From an uncultured Hyphomonadaceae bacterium (lineage in GTDB: Bacteria; Pseudomonadota; Alphaproteobacteria; Caulobacterales; Hyphomonadaceae): a DNA stretch of 64,000 bases. Shown here in pieces: positions 43,080 through 51,672 of this stretch. Each line of letters starts with the position of its first letter. Within the stretch, counting starts at the first letter, position 1. The DNA lies in NCBI GenBank assembly GCA_913057945.1, contig CAJXOF010000004.1:186001-250000 (forward strand), read 5' to 3'. The notes under the pieces were generated by a model. The model was not told the origin of the DNA and made no database searches. It worked only from the letters and a program-made list of their open reading frames with translations. The translations under genes and the position numbers were made by a program.

Positions 43080-43673
43080 TCAGAGAGCGGTATCAGGATC
43101 CGACGCTGCGATCAGCTTGTTTATCAGGCGTTTTGCCGCCTCCGGATCGCGCGGATCATATGCCGCTGCCGTGTGCGACCAGACGAGGTCACTTGTGGCC
43201 CGGTCAAACAGGGCGATCTGGGCTGTCTGGTCAATGCCATCTGGGCCAGGGACGCCGCCAAACATGAGACCAAGCCCACCTTGGACGAGCCGGCTGGCGG
43301 AGCTTTCCAGGTCATATTCGACCCTGATCAGCGCAATGAGTTCGGCTGGACTCTCGCTCGTAGGCGTCGGCAGGTCAGACTGCGTGTCCAACTCCTGGGC
43401 CAGCGCTTCAGCACGCGCCCGCGCCGGGCCGCTGGAGTCCAACGCTTCTGCTGGCACGGTGCTCGCTAAAGCATCGGCAAGGTTAATTCGCGCTGTTTCA
43501 GTTTCCTCAAGCTGCGGCTCGCGGAGACCGGAGGCGGTGACCAGGGTGATTTCCACGAGCGGGGGCAGGTAGGTGATGGCGCCCTCCGGCGGCGCGATTG
43601 AGTCAGCCAAGGGCGCAGGCGCAGAAGTGCACGCCACGAGCGCCCATACCGCACCCAGAAAAACCAAGCGCAC
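43080..43673 (-). CDS. hypothetical lipoprotein
   Basis: 197 residues with a lipobox ALVAC (residues 11-15 of MRLVFLGAVWALVAC). The region ELIALIRVEYDLESSASRLVQGGLGLMFGGVPGPDGIDQTAQIALFDRATSDLVWSHTA resembles envelope proteins that form beta-sheets around DUF799/CsgG-like folds, but I cannot name a family. Probably outer-membrane anchored. It is divergent from rmuC and directly upstream of the glycosyltransferase. Confidence 0.7.
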   Translation of the reverse strand: MRLVFLGAVWALVACTSAPAPLADSIAPPEGAITYLPPLVEITLVTASGLREPQLEETETARINLADALASTVPAEALDSSGPARARAEALAQELDTQSDLPTPTSESPAELIALIRVEYDLESSASRLVQGGLGLMFGGVPGPDGIDQTAQIALFDRATSDLVWSHTAAAYDPRDPEAAKRLINKLIAASDPDTAL

Positions 43674-43770
43674 TCAATCCTCCCCCTTGCATCCCGGTAG
43701 AAAGGGGCTCAGCCTGAGCGGGAAGTCAAGCAGACGCTGAAATGACCGTGCTTGATAGACATCACAGCAT

Positions 43771-43785
43771 GTTCCTTATATGTTC
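43771..43785 (+). promoter_or_regulatory. LexA (SOS) box upstream of rmuC
   Basis: GTTC (43771-43774), seven bases CTTATAT, GTTC (43782-43785): an exact match to the alphaproteobacterial LexA direct repeat GTTC-N7-GTTC. It lies 27 bases before the rmuC ATG, and the spacer contains a possible -10 (TTATAT), so LexA would cover the promoter. Confidence 0.7.
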
Positions 43786-43812
43786 TGAGCAGAATCGTGC
43801 GAGGATGCCCGT

Positions 43813-45156
43813 ATGGACCCAATCATCATTATCGGCGGGGCCGGCTTTGACGTCGTGCACCTTGTTCTGTTCCTCCTGGTGCTCGCTTTGGCGGGCACGG
43901 CATGGTGGATTGCCAGCAAGTCCGGCGCGAAGGCCGAGCGGCTGACGCTGGACCTTGAGCGCGCGACCGATGAACTGGTCGAGGCGAAACAGCGTATCCG
44001 CACGCTGGAAGAAGTGTCTCGCAAGGCGGAGCTGGAATTGGCTGAAGCTCGCGCCCGCAGCGCCGAGGATGAGCGCAAGTTCGGGGAAATGGCGCAGGGC
44101 GTGCTGCAGCGCGCAAATGCGCAATTCCTGCAACTCGCCAATGAGACGTTCGAGAAGCACAAGGAAGGCGCGCAAGGCCACCTGAAGGAGCTGATGAAGC
44201 CGATTGGTGAGAATTTCGATGCCTTCAAAAAGCGGGTCGATGACATCGAGAAAGTCCGCACCGAAGACAAGTCCCTGCTGTCGGAACAGGTCAAGGCGAT
44301 CGGGGAGAGCCTGCACCGCAACACGCAGGAGACCGGCAAGCTGGTCAATGCGCTGACCGCACCGAAAGGCGGCGGGCGCTGGGGCGAGATGACCTTGAGA
44401 AACGTCATGGAGCAAGCGGGCCTGTCGGCGCATTGCGATTTCTCCGAACAGGTACACGACCAGACAGAAGAGGGGCGCCAGCGGCCGGATGCGATCATCC
44501 GCTTGCCGGGCGACCGGCAGATCGTGATCGATTCCAAGGTTTCGCTCGCCTCTTACATGGCGGCGGTAGAAGCCGAGGACCCGGCCCAGAAGATCGTCCA
44601 TTTGAAGGCGCACGCCACCAGCGTCCAGCGGCATGTGAACACACTGGCCTCGAAGGACTACCAGTCCAATCTTGGCAACCGCTTTGATTATATTGCGATG
44701 TTCATTCCCGGAGAGAATTTCTTTGCGGCCGCATTGGAGCATTCCCCGGACCTGATCGAAAAGGCGATGAGCCGTCAGGTGATCGTGACGACGCCGACCA
44801 CGCTGATTGCGCTGGCCCGCACGGTCGCCCATCTCTGGCGCCAGCATCACCAGAACGAGAATGCCATGGCAGCCGCCGAGCTTGGGGCAGAACTCTACAG
44901 CCGCATGGGGGTGATGCTGGGCCATATTGAAAAGCTCGGAAAATCGCTGAACGGCTCGGTGGACCATTTCAATTCCGCCATGGGATCGTTCGACAAGCGG
45001 GTCCTGCCGACACTCCGCAAATTCGAGGACATGGAGATCGCGCCACCGGCCAAGGCGCTGGCGGAGCCGAAACAGATCGAAAACCGGGCCAATGTTCCCG
45101 AAGATACAGGCGAACTGGACTTCGGGGATTCCAAAAAGGCCGTCGCGGCCGAATGA
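43813..45156 (+). CDS. rmuC: DNA recombination protein RmuC
   Basis: 447 residues. One N-terminal membrane helix (IIIIGGAGFDVVHLVLFLLVLALAGTAWWIA), a long coiled coil (about 35-160, Glu/Lys/Ala-rich heptads), then the PD-(D/E)XK nuclease-like core: GGGRWGEMTLRNVMEQAGL, RQRPDAIIRLPGDRQIVIDSKVSL. RmuC limits inversions at short inverted repeats in E. coli. An exact LexA box just upstream predicts SOS control. 45 bases precede def. Confidence 0.95.
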   Translation: MDPIIIIGGAGFDVVHLVLFLLVLALAGTAWWIASKSGAKAERLTLDLERATDELVEAKQRIRTLEEVSRKAELELAEARARSAEDERKFGEMAQGVLQRANAQFLQLANETFEKHKEGAQGHLKELMKPIGENFDAFKKRVDDIEKVRTEDKSLLSEQVKAIGESLHRNTQETGKLVNALTAPKGGGRWGEMTLRNVMEQAGLSAHCDFSEQVHDQTEEGRQRPDAIIRLPGDRQIVIDSKVSLASYMAAVEAEDPAQKIVHLKAHATSVQRHVNTLASKDYQSNLGNRFDYIAMFIPGENFFAAALEHSPDLIEKAMSRQVIVTTPTTLIALARTVAHLWRQHHQNENAMAAAELGAELYSRMGVMLGHIEKLGKSLNGSVDHFNSAMGSFDKRVLPTLRKFEDMEIAPPAKALAEPKQIENRANVPEDTGELDFGDSKKAVAAE

Positions 45157-45201
45157 CCGCCAAGTGTTGACCAGAGGCCCCTCCGTGCATATCTGAAACT
45201 C

Positions 45202-45729
45202 ATGGCTATCAGAGAAATCCTCACCGTCCCGGACCCGCGTCTCAAGGAAGTGTCGAAGCCCGTCGAAGACGGCGTCACCGACGAGATTCGCGCGCTCATG
45301 GATGATATGCTGGAAACCATGTATGACGCGCCGGGCATTGGCTTGGCCGCGATTCAGGTCGGCGTGCCGCTGCGCGTGATCGTAATGGATCTCGCAAAAG
45401 AGGGCGAAGAGCCCCAGCCACGCTATTTCGTGAACCCTGAAATCCTGCCCCTGACCGAAGACATGGCGCCTTATGAAGAGGGCTGCCTGTCGGTGCCGGA
45501 CATTTTCGATGAAGTCGAACGTCCTACCGAGTGTCGTGTCCGCTATCTCGACTATGACGGCTTCAAGGTCGAGGAAGTCGCGACCGGCATGTATGCGGTC
45601 TGCATCCAGCATGAGATGGATCATCTGGAGGGTACGCTGTTCATCGACCATCTTTCGCGCCTGAAACGCCAGCGCGCGATCGACAAGGTGAAGAAGGCCA
45701 AGCGCCTGCACGCACGCGAGTCGGCCTGA
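45202..45729 (+). CDS. def: peptide deformylase
   Basis: 175 residues. All three metal-site motifs: [10 protein letters not shown] (motif 1), EGCLSVP (motif 2, Cys ligand) and QHEMDHLEG (motif 3, HExxH). Removes the formyl group from nascent proteins. Followed by a 44-codon frame and then fmt, its partner in the formylation cycle. Confidence 0.98.
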   Translation: MAIREILTVPDPRLKEVSKPVEDGVTDEIRALMDDMLETMYDAPGIGLAAIQVGVPLRVIVMDLAKEGEEPQPRYFVNPEILPLTEDMAPYEEGCLSVPDIFDEVERPTECRVRYLDYDGFKVEEVATGMYAVCIQHEMDHLEGTLFIDHLSRLKRQRAIDKVKKAKRLHARESA

Positions 45730-45734
45730 TCGTG

Positions 45735-45869
45735 ATGAAGAAGCGCGGCAGCTTCTTCGCGCGTCCATGGGTCCGCTGGACCGCCGCTTATTTCCTCGCT
45801 GCCCTGATCGTGATCATTGTAGGCGGCAACGGGCTCACCCCATTCAGCATGACGGGCGCGATGCGCTGA
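45735..45869 (+). CDS. putative 44-residue membrane protein between def and fmt
   Basis: An open frame from ATG 45735 (or GTG 45732) to TGA 45867-45869, starting 5 bases after def. The product begins MKKRGSFFARPWVRW and has one hydrophobic helix TAAYFLAALIVIIVGG (about residues 16-31), then a short tail. Positive residues before the helix suggest the N-terminus is inside. It fills most of the def-fmt gap in operon orientation. Conservation is unknown; it could be chance, but length, hydrophobicity and position favour a real small protein. Confidence 0.5.
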   Translation: MKKRGSFFARPWVRWTAAYFLAALIVIIVGGNGLTPFSMTGAMR

Positions 45870-45924
45870 GGCGCTTGCGAAACGTTGCTTCCAAAATGAC
45901 CCCGAACCCACTATTCCCGGCACG

Positions 45925-46878
45925 ATGACCAAACCCCTTCGCCTTGCCTTCATGGGTAGCCCGGATATCGCCACCGGCGTGCTGGACGCGTTGATCGCGG
46001 CCGGTCATGAGATCGTCTGTGTGTATTCTCAGCCGCCACGTCCCGCGGGCCGGGGCAAGAAACTGACACCCACGCCCGTGCATGCCTTTGCGGAGGCAAA
46101 GGGAATTGAGGTGCGCACGCCCAAATCCCTGAAGAAAGCGCCGGAGCAGGAGGCGTTTGCCGCGCTGGATCTCGATGCGGCTGTGGTCGTGGCCTATGGG
46201 CTGATCCTGCCGCAGGCCATTCTCGATGCGCCGCGGCTTGGCTGTCTCAACATGCATGCCTCCATCCTGCCGCGTTGGCGGGGCGCCGCGCCAATCCAGC
46301 GCGCCATCATGGCGGGTGACACGGAAACCGGCGTCGATGCGATGATGATGGAGGCCGGGCTTGATACCGGTCCTGTGCTTGCCTCGGCGCGCACGGAGAT
46401 CACCGAAGAAGATACGGCTGGCAGTGTGCATGACCGGCTGGCCGCGCTCGCCGCAGAGCTCGCGCCCCGCGCGCTTGAAGGCCTCGCCGAGGGCAGCCTG
46501 ACCCCTGTTCCGCAGACGGAAGAGGGGATGACTTATGCCGCCAAGCTCGGCCCGGATGACCAGAAGGTCGACTGGACGCGGCCTGCGCGAGAGGTCGACT
46601 GCCACATTAGGGGCCTGTCGCCATTTCCGGGCGCATGGTGCTATTGGACGCCTCCGGGCAAGGACGAGCCTGTGCGGCTGAAATTGCTGATGTGCCGTCG
46701 CTCCGGCCGGGAAACCACTGCGCCAGCCGGCATGGTTCTGGATGACCGTCTGCTGGTCGCTTGCGGCGATGGCGGCGCTGTGCGTATCCTCCGCGTGCAA
46801 AAACCAGGAGGCAAGCCGATGGATGCAGACCAATTCCTGCAAGGTCAGGCGATTGCTCCGGATACGGTGCTTGGCTGA
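45925..46878 (+). CDS. fmt: methionyl-tRNA formyltransferase
   Basis: 317 residues. LRLAFMGSPDIATGVLDAL, the folate site VVAYGLILPQAILDAPRLGCLNMHASILPRWRGAAPIQRAI (Asn/His/Asp catalytic set, SLLPxxRG-like), and the C-terminal domain from ~205 (KVDWTRPAREVDCHIRGLSPFPGAW). It formylates initiator Met-tRNA. Its stop overlaps the GNAT start (TGATG). Confidence 0.98.
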   Translation: MTKPLRLAFMGSPDIATGVLDALIAAGHEIVCVYSQPPRPAGRGKKLTPTPVHAFAEAKGIEVRTPKSLKKAPEQEAFAALDLDAAVVVAYGLILPQAILDAPRLGCLNMHASILPRWRGAAPIQRAIMAGDTETGVDAMMMEAGLDTGPVLASARTEITEEDTAGSVHDRLAALAAELAPRALEGLAEGSLTPVPQTEEGMTYAAKLGPDDQKVDWTRPAREVDCHIRGLSPFPGAWCYWTPPGKDEPVRLKLLMCRRSGRETTAPAGMVLDDRLLVACGDGGAVRILRVQKPGGKPMDADQFLQGQAIAPDTVLG

Positions 46879-47363
46879 TGAGTTTCTGGATACGCCCCGC
46901 GCGCGAAGAAGATCTCGACGAGATCGTTGCACTGAATAATCTTGCCTTTGGCGGCAAGGCTGAGGGCCGCATCGTTCGGGATCTCGCCAAGAGCGGTGAG
47001 AGCGTGCTCTCACTCGTGGCGAGCGACGACAAGGCCATTGTCGGCCATATCCAGTTTTTCCGCATGCTGCTGGATGATGAGCCCATAGCCGTCGGTCTCG
47101 GGCCGATGTCCGTGCATCCCGATTTCCAGAAGACCGGCATTGGCAGCGGCCTGATCCAGATGGGCCTGATGGCGCTGGAAGGGGCGGGCGAGCAGATCGT
47201 CTTCGTGCTGGGGCATCCCGAATACTACCCCCGATTTGGGTTTTCCGCCGAACTGGCTGCGCCATTCGGATGCAAATGGTCGGGCGAGGCCTTCATGGCG
47301 CTGCGCCTTGATCCGGCGGCACCGGCATCCGGCCGGTTGACCTATCCGGCGGCCTTTGGCTAG
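46878..47363 (+). CDS. GNAT N-acetyltransferase (YhbS-like)
   Basis: 161 residues from the ATG at 46878 inside the fmt stop. IRPAREEDLDEIVALNNLAFGG, the acetyl-CoA loop VHPDFQKTGIGSGLIQMGL (Q/RxxGxG/A), and LGHPEYYPRFGFSAE, a signature of YhbS-type acetyltransferases. Acceptor unknown. Inserted between fmt and truA, which are adjacent in many relatives. Confidence 0.92.
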   Translation: MSFWIRPAREEDLDEIVALNNLAFGGKAEGRIVRDLAKSGESVLSLVASDDKAIVGHIQFFRMLLDDEPIAVGLGPMSVHPDFQKTGIGSGLIQMGLMALEGAGEQIVFVLGHPEYYPRFGFSAELAAPFGCKWSGEAFMALRLDPAAPASGRLTYPAAFG

Positions 47364-47372
47364 GGCCGCTGA

Positions 47373-48110
47373 ATGCCGCGTTACAGACTCCTCCTCGAAT
47401 ACAATGGTGGCCCGTATCAGGGCTGGCAGCGCCTGCCTGGGATCCCGACCGTGCAGGGCGCCCTGGAAGAAGCAGCCGCAAAGCTCGATGGCGCGCCTGT
47501 TGAGGTGCATGGCGCCGGACGTACTGATAGCGGCGTTCACGCGACGGGGCAGGTCGCGCACATGGACTTGCAAACGGACCGCGGAACCAAGGTGGCGGAC
47601 GCGATGAACTTCCATCTGCGTCCGCATTCGATCTCCGTGCTGAAGGCCGAAAAAGTGGACGAGAATTTCCACGCCCGGTTCAGCGCAACAGAGCGGCACT
47701 ATCGCTTCATTATCATCAATCGCCGGGCGCATTTGACCTTGGACGAGGGACTGGCCTGGCGGATATCCTCCAAGCTTGATGCCGACAAGATGCACGCGGC
47801 GGCGCAGACCCTTGTCGGAACGCACGATTTCACGACCTTCCGCGATACAGATTGCCAGGCCAAGTCGCCGGTAAAGACGCTCAACGCGATTTCCGTCTCG
47901 CGCTATGGCGACCGGGTAGAGGTAACGTGCCGGTCGAGGAGTTTCCTGCACCGACAGGTTCGCTCCATCGTGGGCAGCCTTGTGGATGTCGGCCGGGGCA
48001 AGCAGCCGGTTGGCTGGATTGCGGATATTCTGGCCGCCACCGAGCGGACCGCGTGCGGGCCGATCTCCCCGCCGGATGGGCTCTACCTGGAAAAGGTCGA
48101 TTACGAATAG
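47373..48110 (+). CDS. truA: tRNA pseudouridine(38-40) synthase
   Basis: 245 residues. Catalytic Asp in GAGRTDSGVHATGQVAH, LEYNGGPYQGWQRLPGIPTVQGALE at the start, ARFSATERHYRF, and SFLHRQVRSIVGSLVDVG at the end. Modifies the anticodon arm of several tRNAs. Nine bases after the GNAT gene. Confidence 0.98.
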   Translation: MPRYRLLLEYNGGPYQGWQRLPGIPTVQGALEEAAAKLDGAPVEVHGAGRTDSGVHATGQVAHMDLQTDRGTKVADAMNFHLRPHSISVLKAEKVDENFHARFSATERHYRFIIINRRAHLTLDEGLAWRISSKLDADKMHAAAQTLVGTHDFTTFRDTDCQAKSPVKTLNAISVSRYGDRVEVTCRSRSFLHRQVRSIVGSLVDVGRGKQPVGWIADILAATERTACGPISPPDGLYLEKVDYE

Positions 48111-48189
48111 TCCCGCCTGACGCGAAGTCAGTCTGTGCAGAATTCGGCTTCCGCTCTAGCCTCTCTGGAAAACAAGAGGGAGCGAAAAG

Positions 48190-49425
48190 ATGGCTATCGA
48201 TTTTACGATACCGGAAGAGGCAAAAGAAGTCCGCGAGCGCGTGCGCAAATGGGTGCAGGAAGAATGCATTCCCGCCGAACAGGAAATGGCGAACGGTCGC
48301 GCGTTCAAGGACGTGCTGCCGGAATTGCGCAAGAAGGCGCGGGCGCAGGGGCTCTGGTTGCCCTTCATTCCCATCGAGCATGGGGGGATGGGACTTGGGC
48401 CTCTCGCCAATGCACTGGTCCAGATGGAACTTGGCCAGAGCCATCTCGGCGCGCTGTCGATGAACTCGCAGGGACCGGACGACGCGACCATGCTGACCTT
48501 GCTGGCGCATGGTACCGATTTCCAGAAGGAGAAATACCTGAAGCCGCTGCTGAATGGCGAAAAGCGCATTTGCTATTCCATGACGGAGAAGGCCGCCGGC
48601 GCGGATGCCACGGGCATGCAGACGCGTGCAGAGAAGGACGGCAAGGGCAATTACGTCCTGAATGGCGAGAAATGGTTTTCCAGTGCTGCCTCTGCTGCCG
48701 ACATTGCGGTCGTTATGGCCAAGACCAATCCGGACGCACCGCGCCACCAGCAATTCTCCACCTTCATCGTTGAACTACCCAATCCCGGTTACAAGATCGT
48801 CCGGGACATCCCGACCATGGCTGTGCACGGCGCGCACTATGAAGAGATGGGCGGCGGGCATGCCGAAGTGAAGATCGAGAACCTTCTCGTGCCGGAAGAA
48901 AACCTGCTTGGCGGGGAAGGGGGCGGCTTCTCCATGGGGCAGCATCGCCTCGCCTATGGTCGCCTGCGGCATGGCATGCACAATGTGGCAATGGCCCAGC
49001 GCGCCCTCGATCTGGCTACGGAACATGTCACGAGCCGCGAGACCTTCGGCAAACCTCTTGAAGACCGCCAAGGTGTCCAGTTCATGCTGGCCGAGTGCGC
49101 GAGCCAGCTCTACATTGCCCGGCTGATGCTGATGCATATTGCCTACAAGGCCGAGAATGGCATGGACCTGCGGCAGGAGAACGGCATCGCCAAGGTCTTC
49201 CTTGCCAACATGGTCCACAAGGTGGTCGATACGGCAATCCAGCTGCATGGCGCACTCGGCTATTCGCTCGATACGCCGCTGGCGGCCTGGTACACGCATA
49301 TCCGGTCTCAACGCCTCGTAGATGGGCCGGACGAAGTGCACAAATGGATCACCGGCAAGAATGTCATTCGCGCCTTCCGGAAGGACGGCACGACCGCGGC
49401 CGCAGCGGGCGGGGACCTGTTGTGA
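48190..49425 (+). CDS. acyl-CoA dehydrogenase
   Basis: 411 residues, FAD flavoenzyme. YSMTEKAAGADATGMQTRAEKDG and WFSSAASAADIAVVMAKTN form the FAD/substrate middle domain; the C-terminal helical domain carries RETFGKPLEDRQGVQFMLAE and QLHGALGYSLDTPLAAWYTHIRSQRLVDGPDEVH. The DGPDEVH end resembles the ACAD10/11-like branch. Oxidises an acyl-CoA at the alpha-beta bond; chain length not decidable. GAGGGAG is upstream. Its stop overlaps the next start (GTGA). Confidence 0.95.
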   Translation: MAIDFTIPEEAKEVRERVRKWVQEECIPAEQEMANGRAFKDVLPELRKKARAQGLWLPFIPIEHGGMGLGPLANALVQMELGQSHLGALSMNSQGPDDATMLTLLAHGTDFQKEKYLKPLLNGEKRICYSMTEKAAGADATGMQTRAEKDGKGNYVLNGEKWFSSAASAADIAVVMAKTNPDAPRHQQFSTFIVELPNPGYKIVRDIPTMAVHGAHYEEMGGGHAEVKIENLLVPEENLLGGEGGGFSMGQHRLAYGRLRHGMHNVAMAQRALDLATEHVTSRETFGKPLEDRQGVQFMLAECASQLYIARLMLMHIAYKAENGMDLRQENGIAKVFLANMVHKVVDTAIQLHGALGYSLDTPLAAWYTHIRSQRLVDGPDEVHKWITGKNVIRAFRKDGTTAAAAGGDLL

Positions 49426-49793
49426 TCAAGCTGACCTTTTGCTTGCGTCGCTTGCCACATCTGAGCCGTGAGGAATTCCAGCGCTACTGGCGAGAGCAGC
49501 ATGCCCCGCTGGTCGCGAAACATGCCGAAACGCTGGGTATTCTCCGCTATGTGCAATGCCACACGGGGCACGATGCATTGAATGGCACCATGCAAGGCTC
49601 ACGCGGCGGACCGGAGGCGTATGACGGCGTTGCCGAACTCTGGTTCGAAAGCGAGGAAGCCATGGCCGCGAATACCAGCGAGGCGGCGGCGAAAGCAGGC
49701 GCTGAACTGCTGGAGGACGAGAAGAAATTCATCGATCTTGCAAATTCACCGCTCTGGTTCGGAGACGAGCATGATGTGGTAAGTCGGGGCTAG
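49422..49793 (+). CDS. EthD-domain protein
   Basis: 123 residues from a GTG at 49422 that overlaps the acyl-CoA dehydrogenase stop by 4 bases (GTGA); no ATG gives the full domain. The EthD/dimeric alpha-beta barrel pattern is IKLTFCLRRLPHLSREEFQRYWREQHAPLVAKHAETLGILRYVQCHT, then EAYDGVAELWFESEEAMA. EthD proteins accompany degradation enzymes; some act as small lyases or monooxygenase helpers. Here probably tied to the coupled acyl-CoA dehydrogenase. Overlaps the convergent lyase gene by 4 bases. Confidence 0.88.
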   Translation: MIKLTFCLRRLPHLSREEFQRYWREQHAPLVAKHAETLGILRYVQCHTGHDALNGTMQGSRGGPEAYDGVAELWFESEEAMAANTSEAAAKAGAELLEDEKKFIDLANSPLWFGDEHDVVSRG

Positions 49794-50980
49794 CCAAAGG
49801 CCGCGTCGAGGTCTGCCAGAATGTCCTCGACATCTTCCAGCCCCACTGACAGCCGGACCAGGCCGTCGCTGATGCCGTGCTCCAGGCGTTCTTCCTGCGA
49901 ATAGGTCGAATGGGTCATGCTGGCCGGGTGCTGGATCAGGGATTCCGCGTCGCCGAGGCTGACGGCGCGCTGGATCAGGGTGAGCCTGTCCATCATGGCC
50001 GTCCCCGCGCCGAAGCCGCCTTTCAGCTCGAAGGCGATCATGCCGCCAAACGCACTCATCTGCCGGCGAGCGAGTTCATGCTGTGGATGGCTGGGCAAGC
50101 CGGGATAGTGGACCTCCGAGACGGCGGGATGGGAGCCCAGCCATTCAGCGACTGTCAGCCCACTCTCGCAATGGCGCGCCATGCGCAGCTGCAGCGTCTT
50201 CAGCCCGCGCATCACCAGCATCGCCGTCAGTGGGGCCATCACCGAGCCGGTCATGTCCTTGACCCCGATCATCCGGATTTCATGGATCAGGTCAGCCGGG
50301 CCGCACACGACCCCTGCCACGAGATCGCCGTGGCCGCCGAGATATTTCGTGGCCGAATGGAGCACGAAATCCGCGCCAAGCTCGATGGGCCGGGTCAGCA
50401 GGGGGGAGGCATAGGTGTTGTCGACTACCGTCAACGCGCCGGCCTGCTTCGCGATCGCTGAGACGGCGGCTATGTCGACCAGCCGCATGTTCGGATTGGC
50501 CGGGGTTTCGAAATAGACGATCCGGGTCTGCTCGCTGATCGCTTCGCGCAAATTGGCCGGGTCGCGCAGGTCGACATGAGTGACCTTCACACCGAAGCGC
50601 GAAAGGCCATCGCGCATGAACGCAAATGTGCAGCCATACAGCGTCTTATCCGTTATGATCTCGTCTCCCGGTTTCACCAGGGTCCAGAGCGTTGCGGAGA
50701 TGGCGCCCATGCCGCTGGCGGTCGCCAGACCGGCTTCGGCGCCCTCGAGATTGGCGATCCGGGATTCGAGCAGGGCGAGGGTCGGATTGGAGATGCGGGA
50801 GTAGATATGACCTTCGGTTTCCCCCGCAAATAATGCTGAACCTGTTGCAGTATCAGGGAAAACGAAGGTAGACGTCATGTGCACGGGCGGAGTAAGTGCG
50901 TGCGAATGATTTGCAGGTGCGTAGCCATGGTGGATGGCGCGCGTTGCGGGTCCGTGGGAGCGAACAGGTTTGTGAGGCAT
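49790..50980 (-). CDS. methionine gamma-lyase (Cys/Met metabolism PLP enzyme)
   Basis: 396 residues. Trans-sulfuration fold: IYSRISNPTLALLESRIANLEG, PLP-Lys K212 in HSATKYLGGHGDLVAGVV, and C117 in DKTLYGCTFAF, the Cys that marks methionine gamma-lyases and raises their activity on methionine. Produces methanethiol, ammonia and 2-oxobutyrate. Divergent from an Lrp-type regulator, the standard arrangement for inducible methionine breakdown. Cystathionine gamma-lyase or O-acylhomoserine sulfhydrylase is less likely because of C117. Confidence 0.9.
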   Translation of the reverse strand: MPHKPVRSHGPATRAIHHGYAPANHSHALTPPVHMTSTFVFPDTATGSALFAGETEGHIYSRISNPTLALLESRIANLEGAEAGLATASGMGAISATLWTLVKPGDEIITDKTLYGCTFAFMRDGLSRFGVKVTHVDLRDPANLREAISEQTRIVYFETPANPNMRLVDIAAVSAIAKQAGALTVVDNTYASPLLTRPIELGADFVLHSATKYLGGHGDLVAGVVCGPADLIHEIRMIGVKDMTGSVMAPLTAMLVMRGLKTLQLRMARHCESGLTVAEWLGSHPAVSEVHYPGLPSHPQHELARRQMSAFGGMIAFELKGGFGAGTAMMDRLTLIQRAVSLGDAESLIQHPASMTHSTYSQEERLEHGISDGLVRLSVGLEDVEDILADLDAAFG

Positions 50981-51015
50981 CGGGGGAAGTCTCCTGATCT
51001 GTTCGAGTAGAGTAG

Positions 51016-51072
51016 CAGCACATTTGGGACATGTGCTGTCAATTTATGCCAATATCAGAATGATGATTGGCA
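51016..51072. promoter_or_regulatory. two dyads in the gamma-lyase/Lrp divergent promoter
   Basis: CAGCACAT-N7-ATGTGCTG (51016-51038) is a perfect 8-base dyad, and TGCCAAT-N12-ATTGGCA (51047-51072) a perfect 7-base dyad, centred about 32 bases apart (three helical turns). Lrp-type proteins bind several phased dyads. They lie between the two start codons (50980 and 51095). Confidence 0.55.
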
Positions 51073-51094
51073 GAAATAACCAACTGGGGGTTAT

Positions 51095-51559
51095 ATGGAT
51101 AAGATTGATGCTAAGATAGTGCGCGCCCTGCAAGAGGATGGCCGCCTGACCAATCAGGACCTGGCGGAAAAGGTCGGCCTGTCGCCATCACCTTGCCTGC
51201 GCCGGGTTCGGAATCTCGAGAAGGCCGGGATCATAACAGGCTACTGCGCCACGATCGATCAGAAGGCCTGTGGCTATCCGATTACCTGTTTTGTGCGGAT
51301 CCGGCTGTCGATCCATACCGAGGACACGATCCAGAAATTCGAGAAAATCGTGAACGATACGCCGGAGATCCTGGATTGCTACTTGATGGCGGGCGGATCG
51401 GATTACCAGCTGCGGGTCGTGACGGGCAGCCTCGACGAATATGAGGAATTGGTGCGGAAGACCTTCCAGAAATTGCCCGGCATTTCGTCTGTCGAGACCA
51501 GCTTTGCCTATGGCGTCGTCAAGAAGTCTCGTGTCCTGCCGGTCAAGATCGGGGTTTGA
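51095..51559 (+). CDS. Lrp/AsnC-family regulator
   Basis: 154 residues. AsnC-type helix-turn-helix MDKIDAKIVRALQEDGRLTNQDLAEKVGLSPSPCLRRVRNLEKAGIITGYCATID, followed by the RAM ligand domain with LMAGGSDYQLRVVTGSLDEYE. Such proteins sense an amino acid; position predicts methionine or a related one and control of the divergent gamma-lyase. Ends 113 bases before glnD. Confidence 0.93.
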   Translation: MDKIDAKIVRALQEDGRLTNQDLAEKVGLSPSPCLRRVRNLEKAGIITGYCATIDQKACGYPITCFVRIRLSIHTEDTIQKFEKIVNDTPEILDCYLMAGGSDYQLRVVTGSLDEYEELVRKTFQKLPGISSVETSFAYGVVKKSRVLPVKIGV

Positions 51560-51672
51560 TCGGCAATCGGCAGGGGGAAATGCCGGAAATGAGCGCAGTT
51601 TCCGGCATCTCCTGTATCAATCCCGCTTTGTCAGCATAGGCGCGGGGGAGGGAGCTGCTATATAGACAGGTG

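Noticed and set aside
43762..45768. 668-codon open frame on the minus strand opposite rmuC and def
   Set aside because: It mirrors two well-supported genes, has no ribosome site and an improbable His/Arg/Gln-rich composition; high GC makes long antisense frames common. The same holds for those at 26102-27667, 45844-47265 and 62377-63891.
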